Assembly (NCBI GenBank): GCA_001692895.1
Contig: KV748209.1
Span: forward strand, 620,001 to 684,000
DNA length: 64,000 nt
Direction of reading: 5' to 3'
Source of the DNA: Cenococcum geophilum 1.58
Lineage: Eukaryota; Ascomycota; Dothideomycetes; Gloniales; Gloniaceae
The position numbers and the translations under genes are program-made. Within the stretch, counting starts at the first letter, position 1. Each line of letters starts with the position of its first letter. This document shows, piece after piece, positions 25,082-36,572 of the stretch. The notes beneath the pieces are model-generated. The model was given only the letters and a program-made list of their open reading frames with translations. It did not search any database and was not told where the DNA came from.

Positions 25082-26581
25082 ATGGCATTGCTCATTGATA
25101 AGCACCGCCCACGCAGTCTAGAAGCTCTGAGCTATCATCATGATCTTTCTGCTCGTCTAAAAGCCCTCGTAAGCTCACTCCATTTCACCGCCGAAGTCTA
25201 TGAGCAACATCTGACTAATTCATCTAGGCACAAAGCGGCGATTTCCCTCACCTCCTCGTCTACGGCCCTTCTGGTGCAGGCAAGAAGACCCGCATTATCG
25301 CTACGCTGAAAGAGTTGTACGGCCCTGGTGTCGAAAAGATCAAAATCGACGCGCGAGTCTTCCAAACAACGTCGAACCGCAAGCTCGAATTCAACATTGT
25401 AGCCTCAGTATACCATCTTGAAATCACACCATCAGACGTCGGCAACTATGATCGCGTGGTGATTCAGGACCTGCTGAAGGAAGTCGCACAGACGCAGCAG
25501 GTGGACTTGTCGGCGAAGCAGCGGTTCAAAGTCGTCGTGATCAACGAGGCGGATCACTTGACGCGGGATGCGCAGGCGGCGCTAAGGAGGACTATGGAGA
25601 AATACTCGCCGAATCTACGGTTGATCTTGCTAGCGAATTCGACGAGCAATATCATCGCACCCATTAGGAGTCGCACGCTGCTGGTGCGGGTTGCTGCGCC
25701 TACGGAAGTAGAGATCTGCCAGGTGTTGAAGAAGGTTGGGGGCAAGGAAGGGTGGAAGGAAGTTGAGGGCCTGAATAAGAGGATCGCGAGGGACAGTGGC
25801 AGGAATTTGAGGCGGGCGCTGTTGATGTTTGAGGCGGTGCATGAATAAGAGGATCGCGAGGGACAGTGGCAGGAATTTGAGGCGGGCGCTGTTGATGTTT
25901 GAGGCGGTGCATGAATAAGAGGATCGCGAGGGACAGTGGCAGGAATTTGAGGCGGGCGCTGTTGATGTTTGAGGCGGTGCATGCTCAGAAGTGAGGATTT
26001 CTTCCCTTTTCGGGTGCTTGTTGGCTGACGCTGGATCTAGTGAGAACATTACCGAGAAGACACCTATTCCACCGCCGGATTGGGAGGCATTGATCGCGCA
26101 AATCGCGGATGAGATCGTGGCAGAAAGGAGTCCGGCGCGGTTGTCGCAAGTGCGGGCGAAGCTGTATGATCTTTTGACACATTGCATACCGCCAACAACT
26201 ATCCTCAAGGTGAGTCATGATTTAGATCCTTTATGTACGCATAATCCTTATTTCTGCCGCTAATCCTTTCACAAGACTCTTACGTTCAAGTTAATACCGA
26301 AGGCCGACGAAGCGTTGAAACCTGAGATAGTTAAATGGGCCGCATTCTACGAGCACAGAATTCGCATGGGCAGTGTATGAATCTCCTTCTAAGCCTCCTC
26401 CAAACTCCACTAACCCATGCTCCCAAACACAGAAAGTAATATTCCACCTCGAAGCCTTCGTGGCCAAATTCATGCGAATATATGAAAGGTACTCCATTCC
26501 TCCAATTCCCATTTCACGCCGCACATACCTGCCACGTTTGCTAACTCCCCGCACAGCTTTCTCATGGGGATGGATTTCTAG
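25082..26581 (+). CDS. RFC5: Replication factor C subunit 5 (yeast Rfc5 / human RFC3 type), frame broken by a 70 bp tandem triplication
   Basis: Clamp-loader AAA+ subunit that helps load PCNA at primer-template junctions in the nucleus. Exons: 25082-25168, 25228-25990, 26041-26209, 26276-26374, 26433-26488 and 26557-26581, with all introns GT-AG. The protein begins MALLIDKHRP. Walker A is GPSGAGKKT (residues 42-50), Walker B is the NEAD form typical of this subunit (135-138), and the sensor/arginine region reads IRSRT near 175-179 where many orthologues have SRC. The C-terminus ends FLMGMDF. Counting one copy of the repeat, the product is 352 aa, the family's usual length (about 350-356). As sequenced, the segment coding for NKRIARDSGRNLRRALLMFE and flanks is present three times (25772-25981). 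The 140 extra bases shift the frame and give a stop at 25846-25848 after residue 235. The gene is therefore a pseudogene, is rescued by unusual splicing, or contains an assembly error. The promoter has only about 120 bp before Crypton sequence. Confidence 0.9.
25772..25981 (+). repeat. Three perfect 70 bp tandem copies within RFC exon 2
   Basis: Copies at 25772-25841, 25842-25911 and 25912-25981 are identical as read. The dinucleotide TG recurs at 25982-25983, leaving a 2 bp microhomology at the junctions. Seventy is not a multiple of three, so each extra copy shifts the frame. The unit has no AGGT, so a GT-AG intron cannot remove exactly two copies. Confidence 0.95.
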
Positions 26582-26840
26582 GCTCATGCGGCGTTTTGGG
26601 AAAGGCACATGTATTTCATTGTTTTGCTCAGCGTTTGGCGTTCGTTTTATTTGTTGGGCGACCGATGCCATCGCGAATCATCACTCGCGCAAGCAGGAGC
26701 TCCAGAGCTCCCCAAGCGCTTTCATGCGCGCTGCTGTAAACAAGGTCAACCAAAGACTACACATGAATTCTGTGCTTCAATTGCTCTTCATTATACTCAA
26801 TCCCCGTGGTCTAATTGAAATACCCTAACTTCGGCACAAA

Positions 26841-27331
26841 ATGCCTTCAAACCTGATGGAAATCTCTCCGGGCGGTAGTCGACGCGGTATGCGCTCCTCA
26901 GCTCTCTTCATTACTACCTGAAACTGCAACTAACCCCCAACCCGCCAGGTACGAAACCATTAAAACAGTTACAGAGCCGCGCTCCAAATCCGGCGGCCAA
27001 CTAGGTGGTTCATTCCCCTCGCCCCATCCCTATTCTCTTACTAACACTCTCCACAGATCCTTTCACCAACCTAGCGGATACCACTGCCTCCGGCTCTAAC
27101 GCCGAAAGCAGCCAGGGCGTCTCTCCCGCTGCGAAAATCCGCCACGGCCAAACACTTTCCGAGGGCGGGATGGGCGGTTAGACCGACGCACGCGTGAACC
27201 AAGGCGAAGCGCGGACGGAAGGCGGGTTTAGGGGAACGGAGGCGCTGGAGGGCGATGCGGATGCCGCGCGCATGCGGCGCGAGCAAGGCTACGGAGGGGA
27301 GCAGGATATGCGGCGGGATGTGGGTGCGTGA
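26841..27331 (+). pseudogene. Small hydrophilic fungal protein gene with premature TAG and phase mismatch
   Basis: Three exon-like blocks separated by short GT-AG introns: 26841-26886 (MPSNLMEISPGGSRRG), 26949-27004 (YETIKTVTEPRSKSGGQL) and 27057-27331 (DPFTNLADTT onward). The protein would be about 130 aa, Gly/Ser/Glu-rich, with no signal peptide or membrane segment. I recall similar short proteins in other filamentous ascomycetes but no established function. Two lesions are visible. A TAG at 27179-27181 interrupts GGMGG-TDARVN, with a further 49 sense codons before the TGA at 27329-27331, and a C-to-T change of CAG would explain it. Exon 1 ends in phase 1 whereas exon 2 needs phase 2, a one-base discrepancy. 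It lies 260 bp after the RFC stop, on the same strand. Confidence 0.6.
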
Positions 27332-27842
27332 TGGATTCCCCTAATGCTCGGGGATTACGATAGATGACAGGACGGGAGGCCAGCGAGCACGACATGACAC
27401 AATTCTTGTAGAGTTATAGGGGGTGCAAAAAATGTGATGTAATACAATGACACTGCTAGGCTTTATCCAATCCAACCTACTTTGAGCCTTCTATTAAGAG
27501 GGAAGGACAGTGTTTGAATGCAAATCCGTGTAAAACCAAGCGCATAGCCACGCTACGCGATGAGTGAAAGTGTGTTGTACAGCGCCCCAAAGCGTCCAAA
27601 AGTAAGAATTTGCGACTGAGGACCTATAAGAGACCTCTCCCGACCAGTTTCCGGTCTCCGTGTATACAGAATGTGACAAGGGGTATGGTGGTCAACGCAT
27701 AACTTGGAGGAACACAAAGGGAAATGATAACCTGAGAAACCAAAGTAGTCCGAAATAAGTCTTACCCAATCCAGTCCCAACATGCGCCAGGCCGTCTTCA
27801 TCGTCATCGTTAAAATGCTTTATGCTCTCCAAAAATTTCTGA
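27332..27842. other. Intergenic, between converging genes
   Basis: A 511 bp spacer between the small gene and the 3' end of the DUF7514-type gene, both pointing into it, so it should hold two 3' UTRs. There is a short GC hairpin (CCCC-7 nt-GGGG) near 27336-27352. I see no further gene. Confidence 0.5.
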
Positions 27843-29860
27843 TTAGTACCTTGGTGGAAGATACTGCCCACCGTAGCTCTTATTGTCATAACCATTACTT
27901 CCACTCCTTCCTGGGTAATATTCATCATCATATACTGGTCGGGGTTGAGATGTGTACGCTCCACCTCCACCACTAGATCCACCATCGTTTCGCCTATGAG
28001 CCGGTGCATCGTCCTCTGCCTGCCGTCTTGCCCAATCGCTTCGCTTGGAATCACCGTCTACGGAGAACTTGCGGTTATCATCCTCCGAATCATAAATGTT
28101 TGATGTAGAGTAATAGGGTGGAACGTCTACGATATTCGTATCAGACCTAGTGCCATAGTTCGAGAAGCTTGGGCTACGGGCCCGTCGGCCGTTCATATGA
28201 GACCCTGTGTGGTAGTGTCGGGAGGAGTTTGAGGGAATGTAGTCGGACGTTTTACTATTGGAAGGTGGCCAGTTGCTCTGGCTGGCTGAGGATTGCGAGC
28301 GGTGGTGCCGTGGGTGTGATTCTGTATCCAATTTCAAGCTATTATTTGAATTCATACCACTATCATCGTACAGTTTGCCACCTCCCGGTGCCGATACGTA
28401 CGGTTTGCGCTCGCGCTCGATAGGCACCGTGAGTGGGACGTCATCCTCATCCTCATCGATAGCCGCGGATTCCGTTTGGCCGCCATAAGGATTGCGTTCA
28501 CGTTCTAGACTTCCTGTTGGAGCACCCATTGGGGGTGGTGGTGGGAAGGTGGGTGCTTTTCGGAGTGGAATGGCACCATCAGCTGACAGAGCTGCGGCGC
28601 ATCTTTGTTGAGCCTGCAGATTGTCTTCCCTGGGGAAGAGCCGACGAGGAAGCTCTTTAGGGAATCGTTCTCTGCAGTCGTCTGCATTGTTGATGGGCAT
28701 GTCCAGAACAGCCTTTGAGAGGCGCTTATATTCCGGGTCGGGATACGCCTGAATCATCACCGACATCCAGGTCTTAAAGCCATTGGGTGTGAGAGCTGGA
28801 ATGTGGGGAGCGTCGGCATGATGATTTTGTATCAAGTGATGCTCGCATCTGAGGTCTCGATATATCTTGGAGAGTGCTGAACTGGATAATTTTCCGAAGA
28901 TTGCTAAAAACGGAAGGTTAGACGTAGGCTAAATAACATTGACTATGGTTTGCTTACTGTTCCAAGGATAAATTTCATCTGGGAGTCTGACATCATCGTA
29001 GAACCTCTCCATCTTCTCTGGGGAGATGACAAGGCTTTTCTCTGGTTCATAATCATCAATCTAGGAATTATGGGTCAGCCTTTGAATCCGAGCGGAACTA
29101 CCGATAGTGTTTTGCTTACAATGTGTATTGCTAGCCCACGCAAGAATTGTCCCAGCCTTGCAGTTGGTTGTCCAGTCGGGTCAAATAAGGGTTGCCAAAT
29201 CTTCTCAACAGTTGTGGCTTCTGCATCTGTTGGTTGCCTCGATAGGTTTGTAGGCCTTTGTCGAGATGCTTTCTCATAGGATGCTTGTGTTGGTTGGTTC
29301 TTTTCGTATCTTGGGGTAGGAGCATCGTCGTTACCGTTAAGGATTGAATCATGATGTAGCGAGTCTGGGGAATTGGAGCCATGGCTAGAGAATTCGTGTC
29401 GTGTAGGAGATGGAGGAGTGTACACGTTGCGAGTAGGAAAAGATGCTGTCGTGGAAGCTGTAGGCGACCGTGGTATGTATTGTTGCGGCGGTGGACGGGG
29501 AGAAGGCTGAGTTGCAGGAGTCACTCCAACACCAGTTGATTTCAAGCTGTCCAGAACTTGTCTTCTCACCTGCTCTGTGATCTGAGCAATGAGAGCTGGG
29601 TCAACTCGACTGGCAGCGTCGGAATTGTTAAAGGCATAGTTTACTGCATCATAGAGAGGCTGTTGTGAGCCATCAGATTGAGTGTTGGAGGATGCGCGCG
29701 ACCGTGGGCTCTGGGGTTCCGGAGGAAATTGTGCGTAAGGTTGGCCATATGACGGGCTTTGGTAGGATCTATGGTCGTGATTGATATCGTACGAGCCCGG
29801 ATAGGGGGGCTGGTGTTGATCCGACGGGTTTGCAGACCCGCGATAGCCTTCGTAGGCCAT
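27843..29860 (-). CDS. DUF7514-type fungal protein with long disordered flanks
   Basis: Three exons on the minus strand: 29120-29860, 28958-29060 and 27843-28903. The introns are 59 and 54 bp with GTAAGC donors and TAG acceptors, and both restore frame. The product is 634 aa. Residues 1-220 are Pro/Ser/Gln-rich and look disordered. Residues about 221-395 form the only conserved-looking part: IWQPLFDPTGQPTARLGQFL, then DDYEPEKSLVISPEKMERFY and WNTIFGKLSSSALSKIYRDL after the introns. This matches the domain I remember as DUF7514, common in Pezizomycotina and without known biochemical role. The rest is Ser/Arg/Asp-rich with YGG- and RER-type repeats. No membrane segment or enzyme motif is visible. 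It is divergent from STE11, with a 2.2 kb gap between them. Confidence 0.85.
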
Positions 29861-32107
29861 GACGAAAGGCTATCGCATATATTTTGGTGGTTTTCAGCGA
29901 CGATGGACGGATGGTTGGTTGATTTTCGGCCGACGGATGCCGTTGGTTAGAATAGTCTGTGGGTTTGGGTCTGTAGCGCTATCACGGCTGCAGCTACGAT
30001 TGCAGCATCATTATGCAGATAAGGCTGGGCGGGAGTGAGGACGAAAGGGAAGTAGAGGATTGTCGACGAGCGGGGGGATATATGATTGAAGAGAGGGGTT
30101 GGAGAAAATTGTAGGTTAAGCTCAGCCTTGTGCAGCGAACAGCTTGCTTCTAGCACAACAGGGCGATGGAAGTGGCTCTTTTAGGATTCACCGGTGAAGG
30201 CTTTTCGAAGCAGAGAGCGACGGGATGCAGCAGAACCTGGCGAATTCGAGCGCCACATGNGCGGCATGGATGATGGATGGGAAGAATGGGAGCCAGGGAA
30301 TTGGCGTCATCATGGAATCGCCAAGACCTTCGACATGCCTGGGGAAAGGGTACCAGGGGGGAGGGGAATTGCTGGTAGCGGTAGCTATTAACAGCTCTTA
30401 CAATTCCTACCAGCCCATAATCTTGCCCAGCCCGCATTCTGGGCATCTAGCCCGCCAGGTCCGCGACAAATTGCGCGTGCTCTCCAGCACGGAACGGAGG
30501 GGAGTACAGTCTCCAGATAGCCTGGTCTACAGCATGNGTTGGCCGTCGTGTGAACTTGTTACGCTTCGGAAATTTCCTCCACGTTTCCCTTCCTTTGTTT
30601 CAAACAGGTGACATAGTGGCTTCAAGACCCATCTCTGGCATTTGTGCTGAGGCAGCGCACGGCCAGTTGCCATGACGTGAAATTCTCGAAGCCGTCCTCG
30701 CCATGGCCTTTAAGTTATGATGCTTCCCAGGGTAGTGCCCCCCAGGGATTCCACGCGGCCTGGCAGGCTCGAAACTTCGACCCAACAGGAACAGGAACAG
30801 GAACAGGCACAGACACAAGCCAGACTGATTGCGGGCCTATATGACACTTGGATTTGCTCTGACTCCAGCTTCCTTTAGCGGCTATGGGCAGGAGTCAACC
30901 CCTCCGTCCACTCAGCGGCTGCTGGCCTTGCGACCCAGCTGCCTTCTGGCCTGCTCAGTGAGACAGAAGCTGTGAGAGCAGCCGCACAGAAATCTGCCGG
31001 GCTGCTGTCCTAATGCTAATCGCCCTCAAGTGCCTCGCATGACCGGAATATGCACTGCTTGGACACCAAGGTGGTGAAGTACAGCAGCAGGGCTATTTTG
31101 AGCTAGAAAATGGCCGTTCTGGGCAGAGGGGTAGCGGTCTGTGTCGCAAGGACGCTGGCTGACGCTTTTTTTAAGATATACACGAGCAGATATATATTGC
31201 ACGGAGGCTGCAGCAATGCAAAACAATGGCCAGGGCTCCATCATCATCATCTGGCCGGCCGTGCCCGCCGACCAGTGGTGTTTATCATCAGGAGTTGCGA
31301 GGCAAAATACGCGTCTTGATCTGAAACTGCCCAGCGTCGCAGAAGGTGGGCGGTGACGAGCGATTGGCCGATGCTCCCGGCATCGCCTCAGCTTGCTGCT
31401 TGTCAAATCTGAGTGAGCGTCTGGTCGCCGGTCTCTCTCGCTCACCAAAGAGCCTCGCTCTCTCTAGTCCACCATTTTCTCTCCTTTACTGTCCTCGTGA
31501 CGCTGTTTCGCGTTGAGACGGCTTACTTGTTTCTTCATACTTTTGCCGCCGACGACGGTTACCTTCTCTTGATAAAGAAACCCTCAGCCACAATAGTGAA
31601 AGACAAGCTTGGCTGCTGGCACAGACGCCCTTGTAAAACCACCTGCCATCCCCGTTTCAACTGCCCGAATCTACGAAACTTCCTCTGCCCATCATCTCAG
31701 TCGACTGGAACGCGATTCGACATTGTTCCAGTCCTCACTCCTCACGCCGGTAGCCGTCGAAGCACTCTTGATCCCGCCGGATAGCTGCAACCCTATCTTC
31801 GGGTTCGTGTCACCTCGCACTCTGCCATCCTCCGCATTTCGAGGCCTCCTCATACTCCTGTCCACCAGCCGCTTCGATTCGTACCAGCTCCGTCTATAAT
31901 TGGGGCTGTCATCATCTATTTGCCCTGGAATTCTTTCTTTCTTGCTTCGCTGCTTAATAGCCACGCCGCCTCGCAACATGTGCCTTTGAACGCCGATCAT
32001 CGGACTCGAGTAATACTCACGGAGGAGGAACGCAGGTCTTATAACCGGATAGGCATATTTGTTCAGATACATATCTTAGGATATTACGGAATTCCTGCGA
32101 GTTGGAC
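29861..32107. other. Long intergenic region between divergent DUF7514-type gene and STE11
   Basis: About 2.25 kb of balanced composition with two undetermined bases (30260, 30538). It holds a short AACAGG/CACAGG tract at 30786-30815 and pyrimidine-rich sequence at about 31430-31510 that could be STE11 promoter or 5' leader. Short ORFs on both strands overlap each other and show no recognisable domain, so I do not call genes. It should contain both promoters. Confidence 0.5.
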
Positions 32108-35100
32108 ATGGCCATGCTAGCATCAAAGTCGCCCTACCCGGCACCCACGCTCGGAGGATCTGGACAGTCCTCTCAATATGCCTCAAGCCTGTCGAATTAT
32201 CGAGTCCACGCAACAGCTGCAAGATCGGATCATGCGTTCTTTGCGTCTCCGACCGAGTCGGAGTTCTCAGAAAGCTATGATACTCCTGATTCTGTGAGGT
32301 ACGATATAGCTCAACTCGGGATAGTTCCCAGACCTTAGTATTGACTATTTCTGTAGACATTGGGACGAGGACAAGGTTGGAGACTGGTTGCGACGTATTA
32401 ATTGCCCGCAATATATTGAGCTCTTCAAAAGTTCGTGAAACATTCTCGACTAATTGTCTGGATACTGACCGTAATGTAGAGAACCATATCAATGGCGAGA
32501 ATCTAATGGAGATGGACCAAACTCACCTCAAGGATATGGGCATTAAGAAGATTGGCGATAGAGTTCGCATTGGCACCCAGGCAAAGCTCTTCAGAAATAG
32601 GGAATACAAAAGAGCGTCAAAACGCAGCTCCAATAGGGTGAGGCAGCAGTCATAGTATACCTCATTACGAGTAAGCTAACTTGAATAACAGCAGTCTCTA
32701 GCGATGCTCGACAACCCAGCCTACACACCGCCTTCGTCTGGTTCACCTAGGCCGCTTCATTCGGCTCGTTCGATACCCAGTTCACGTTCAGACAAGCGCA
32801 TGTCACGTCAAATCACTGGTGCAGAACTCAATTATGCTTCTGCACTTCAGTTCGGTTCAAAGTCTCCCTCGCGGCCGGGATCACCTCTTGTGGATCAAGA
32901 AAATCGTGGTCTTCGTTCCCAACGCTATGGTGGCGCGAATAGTCCAAAGGATGGCGCCAAGAAGGATTTTGGTTCATATTTCGGTCATCCCCTCAGTGCA
33001 GGTTCCACTACAGGACGAGCTCAAGATGGCCCCCAAACAGCCCGCTATGTGACCCAAACGAGAATGACACCGACATCGACAGAAACTCCGCAAACTGCTA
33101 GATTCGCTCACCATGTGAGGGCTAGTCCAAGCCTGGACAGTGCAACCAACAGCAGTATTCTCCCACCAGATAAAGCTTTGATTAGAGTTATCTTTGATAA
33201 TGGTCGCTCGTCAGTAGTAAGCATCGAAGGATGCAAAACTGCTGAAGATATCATTTTGAGGACTTTGAGAAAAGGCCAATTGAACGAAGCACATGTGAAA
33301 AACTACTGTTTCTATATTCTTGACGGATCCGAACCGAACCCTGCATTGTGTCGCCGACTTATCGATATTGAACTAATTCGCATTTGTACCGACCGAAACC
33401 GGATGGAGAAAGGCAGACTCATTCTCCGCAAGATTCACACTGGTGAACCTGAAGATGACCAATTGAAGACTGCTGCCAATATTTATCAGCAACAACAGCT
33501 GCAACAGAGTCAAAATATTATCCTCCCAGCGAGCAACCGAAGTCAATTGAAGATTGAAAAGATCACAGGGGAGTCCCTGGCTGCAGTCAGCTACCCGTTG
33601 TCTCCAGCATCGGCTCGAGAGCGTGAACGTCATATTAATTCAACTGTTCAGGACCTTGAGCGTGCTGATAGTGTTCAGTCAACTAGCAGCGCTCGTGCAC
33701 GGAAGCTGAAGCAATTCTACGGTGCCAGACCTCCGAGCGAATTGATCACCTCGGACCTCACATCATACTTCCCAGACGTCGAGAAGGAAGAAATCGACAA
33801 AACTATCCGAATGTCAGTTCGCCGATCACGCAGAATCAGTCGAGCAACTAGTCGCCTTAGTATGGCGTCCAACTTTAGTGTCGCTTCAAGCCTTCGAGAC
33901 GCTCCACCTCTTCCATCCATCGCTGATTCCTGGCTTCAAGGCGCAAACGCAGCTCGGCCTCTTCGGCCACTCTCTGTCATGAGACTCGGCTTGCCATCAC
34001 AAGGAGGATATCGTGATTCTGTTGCTTCATCGGTACTTGAGCCGCTGGAAGAGGAGTCACCTCTTGAGCCAAATCGCAAGTCTTACGTCTCTTTTGGCGG
34101 AGATAGCGGCTCCGACACCCTTGCTGTCACTGATCCTGATGGCCATACAACACTACAATCCTATTTCGACGACGGTGGTAGCAGCCTTGCTGGCAGCAGT
34201 AGCGTTGGAACTGAAAATGGTGATTCACTCAACAAACGTCTTTCTCAGGCCATCGCTGAGGACGGCGAAGAGTTTGATGAGGAGCTCACTGAGTACCTCC
34301 AGCAAGACAGTTGGGAGAACGTCAAATACATGAAGGGTGCACTCATCGGACAAGGCTCCTTTGGCAGTGTCTATCTCGCTCTGCACGCTGTTACTGGTGA
34401 GCTCATGGCCGTCAAGCAAGTTGAGATGCCGTCCACTTCTGGTGCTTCTCAGATTGATCAAAGGAAGACGAATATGGTTGAAGCGCTCAAGCATGAGATT
34501 GGTCTTCTCCGCGATCTTAAACACAAGAATATCGTCCAATATCTCGGCTCCAACTCCGATGAATCTCATCTCAACATTTTCCTCGAATACGTCCCTGGTG
34601 GCTCGGTTGCGACTATGCTAGTCAACTACGGCCCGCTTGGTGAATCGCTCATCCAAAACTTCGTCCGCCAGATCTTGACAGGTCTCGCATATTTGCACTC
34701 CAGAGATATTATTCACCGCGACATCAAAGGCGCTAATATTCTTGTCGATAACAAAGGTTCAGTCAAAATCTCAGATTTTGGTATCTCTAAGCGTGTCGAA
34801 GCTTCTAGCCTTCTCAGCACCCCAGGCAATGGAAAGAAGGGCAACCCTCGCGTCTCACTGCAAGGTTCCGTCTTCTGGATGGCACCGGAAGTAGTCCGCC
34901 AAACCGCGTACACTCGTAAAGCAGACATCTGGTCGCTCGGCTGTCTCATTGTCGAGATGTTCACAGGCAGCCATCCTCACCCGAACTGCACGCAACTGCA
35001 AGCGATCTTCAAGATCGGTGGCTCTGGCGACGCATCCCCAACCGTACCCGAAAACGCCGGCGAAGATGCGCGCGCATTCCTCAAGCAGACCTTCATGATC

Positions 35101-35166
35101 GACCACGAGATGCGCCCAACAGCTGAGGAGCTCCTCGGTAGCCCCTTCTGCAACCCTCGAGCTTAA
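32108..35166 (+). CDS. STE11: MAP kinase kinase kinase Ste11 (SAM, RA and kinase domains)
   Basis: MAPKKK of the pheromone/filamentation cascade. In the family it phosphorylates Ste7 and binds the adaptor Ste50 in the cytoplasm. Exons: 32108-32298, 32357-32430, 32480-32637 and 32692-35166. Introns of 58, 49 and 54 bp keep frame and give 965 aa. Start chosen: first ATG in frame (MAMLASKSP), and a second ATG lies two codons on. The SAM domain is about residues 65-125, spread over exons 2-3 (HWDEDKVGDWLRRI, then NHINGENLMEMDQTHLKDMG). The Ras-association-like domain is about 303-390 (ALIRVIFDN ... RLILRKI). The serine-rich linker is 390-680. In the kinase domain the glycine loop GQGSFG is at about 694-699, lysine K716, HRD aspartate D818, DFG aspartate D836 and MAPE follows. 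All catalytic residues are present. The exon 4 acceptor is a tandem CAGCAG, so an isoform lacking one Gln is possible. Codon use is normal, with no lesion. Confidence 0.93.
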
Positions 35167-36572
35167 GACGATCAGGCTTAATTTCACACAACTTCACTTC
35201 GCAGGACGATTTAAGACTGTTTCAGAGCGGAAATTCGCGAGCATCAGCTGGGATTGCATTGGCAGGGCATAGGGAATCTCAACGGCGTTTTTTCTTTTCC
35301 GTTTCTCTCGCTTTTCTAATGAATAGGGTGGTAGATATGATAAGGGGAGGGCATTAACGAAAATGAAATCATGCAAAAAGAGCGGCGAAAAATTTCAACG
35401 CTTTGGGAAAGGAAACTCCGGGCGTTTTTTCTCTGGAGGAATGGTTCTTCGCCTCTTCAACATTCTTATTATCCCTTCTATTAGGAAAACTAGCTTTCTA
35501 TCTCATGGAGCTTCTTCAGTGTGTAGTTATAGTCACCTACCTTTTTTCTTATCTAGGGGAGAAGATGCCCGGGCTTCTGCATCCTGCCCGTCCAGCGCAA
35601 GCTCGAAGCAGGCAGTGAGAGTAGTGGAGGGGAGGTGGGGATTCCGATCTCGGGGTTGAAATTTTTAGAGGCAGTTGGAGGCCTCTTATCTATTGTATTA
35701 CTAGGAACGACGGCAGGTGTGGGGTTGACCCATTAACATTGCAAGTTTATGTGAGTTTGTGATGACATGCGTTGTGTTTTAATTGTGTTGCTTTCGCTTT
35801 CCTGCTTTATCCTGCGGCACTGTTGTGAAACAGGGCGCCGCGGCTGGGCCCGTCTTGTGGCGTCGCTTCCAAGAGGATGGAAATGTGTAGCGCTGATAAG
35901 GGTCTTTGGGGGCTGCGATACTGGGGAGGCAGGATGGTGGTAGGCGCAAGATGTGTGGTTGTGTGTTTGATGATAAGCCTCAGACATAGGTCTGGAGGTG
36001 AAGGAGCATTAGTATAGTTGCTCGTTGGTGGTGTAGTGCATTAGCATTATCTACGCCGCTGAGAGCGCGTGATTGAGCGGTTGCAAGTGGGTGTTTGCAC
36101 TGATTGGATGGGTCGAACGAGGGCAATTGACCAATCCGGAAACTTGGAGATGAGTTTTGACTGGCTGGTTTATTGTTTGTTTTCGTGAGGCAAGATTTGG
36201 GACGCTCAGACTCTATTCGATGATACGATTTTGAGGACGTCAAGGATATGTTTTTGTTTATAGAAAAACACGAAGCTAATTCTAGGCAAGAGCCGTCTTT
36301 TGTGAGATGAGCCCGAGGCTTGGGGGCCTTGAGAGATCAAACTAGATATTCATATAAAATGCAAGTTTATGACCGCCAGAGTATTGTTAAATGCTGTGGC
36401 TCAGAACGTCTCCAGGCATTTCTAAAGGCATATAGTGAATGCCGAAGCTGAAAAATATAAGGTTACTTGAGCCTAGGTATTCTACCATCGAAAATTTCTC
36501 AAAACGCCATCATGCACCCGCTAAGTGCAGCAGTCCTGAACTCCTTAAGAATAATACAGCCCTATAACTCTA
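35167..36572. other. Intergenic, between converging STE11 and SDE2
   Basis: About 1.4 kb. It should hold both 3' UTRs. Frames at 35363-35659, 35733-35987 and 35980-36243 are short, overlap no known motif and are probably chance. A minus-strand His/Thr-rich frame near 35733-35987 is compositionally biased only. I see no gene I can support. Confidence 0.5.

Noticed and set aside
25554..26208. Minus-strand frames of 142 and 192 codons over the RFC gene
   Set aside because: They are shadows of the sense exon and repeat the same peptide because of the 70 bp triplication.
30194..31899. Several short genes between the DUF7514-type gene and STE11
   Set aside because: The frames overlap on both strands, cross undetermined bases, have no recognisable motif and no splice pattern that extends them.
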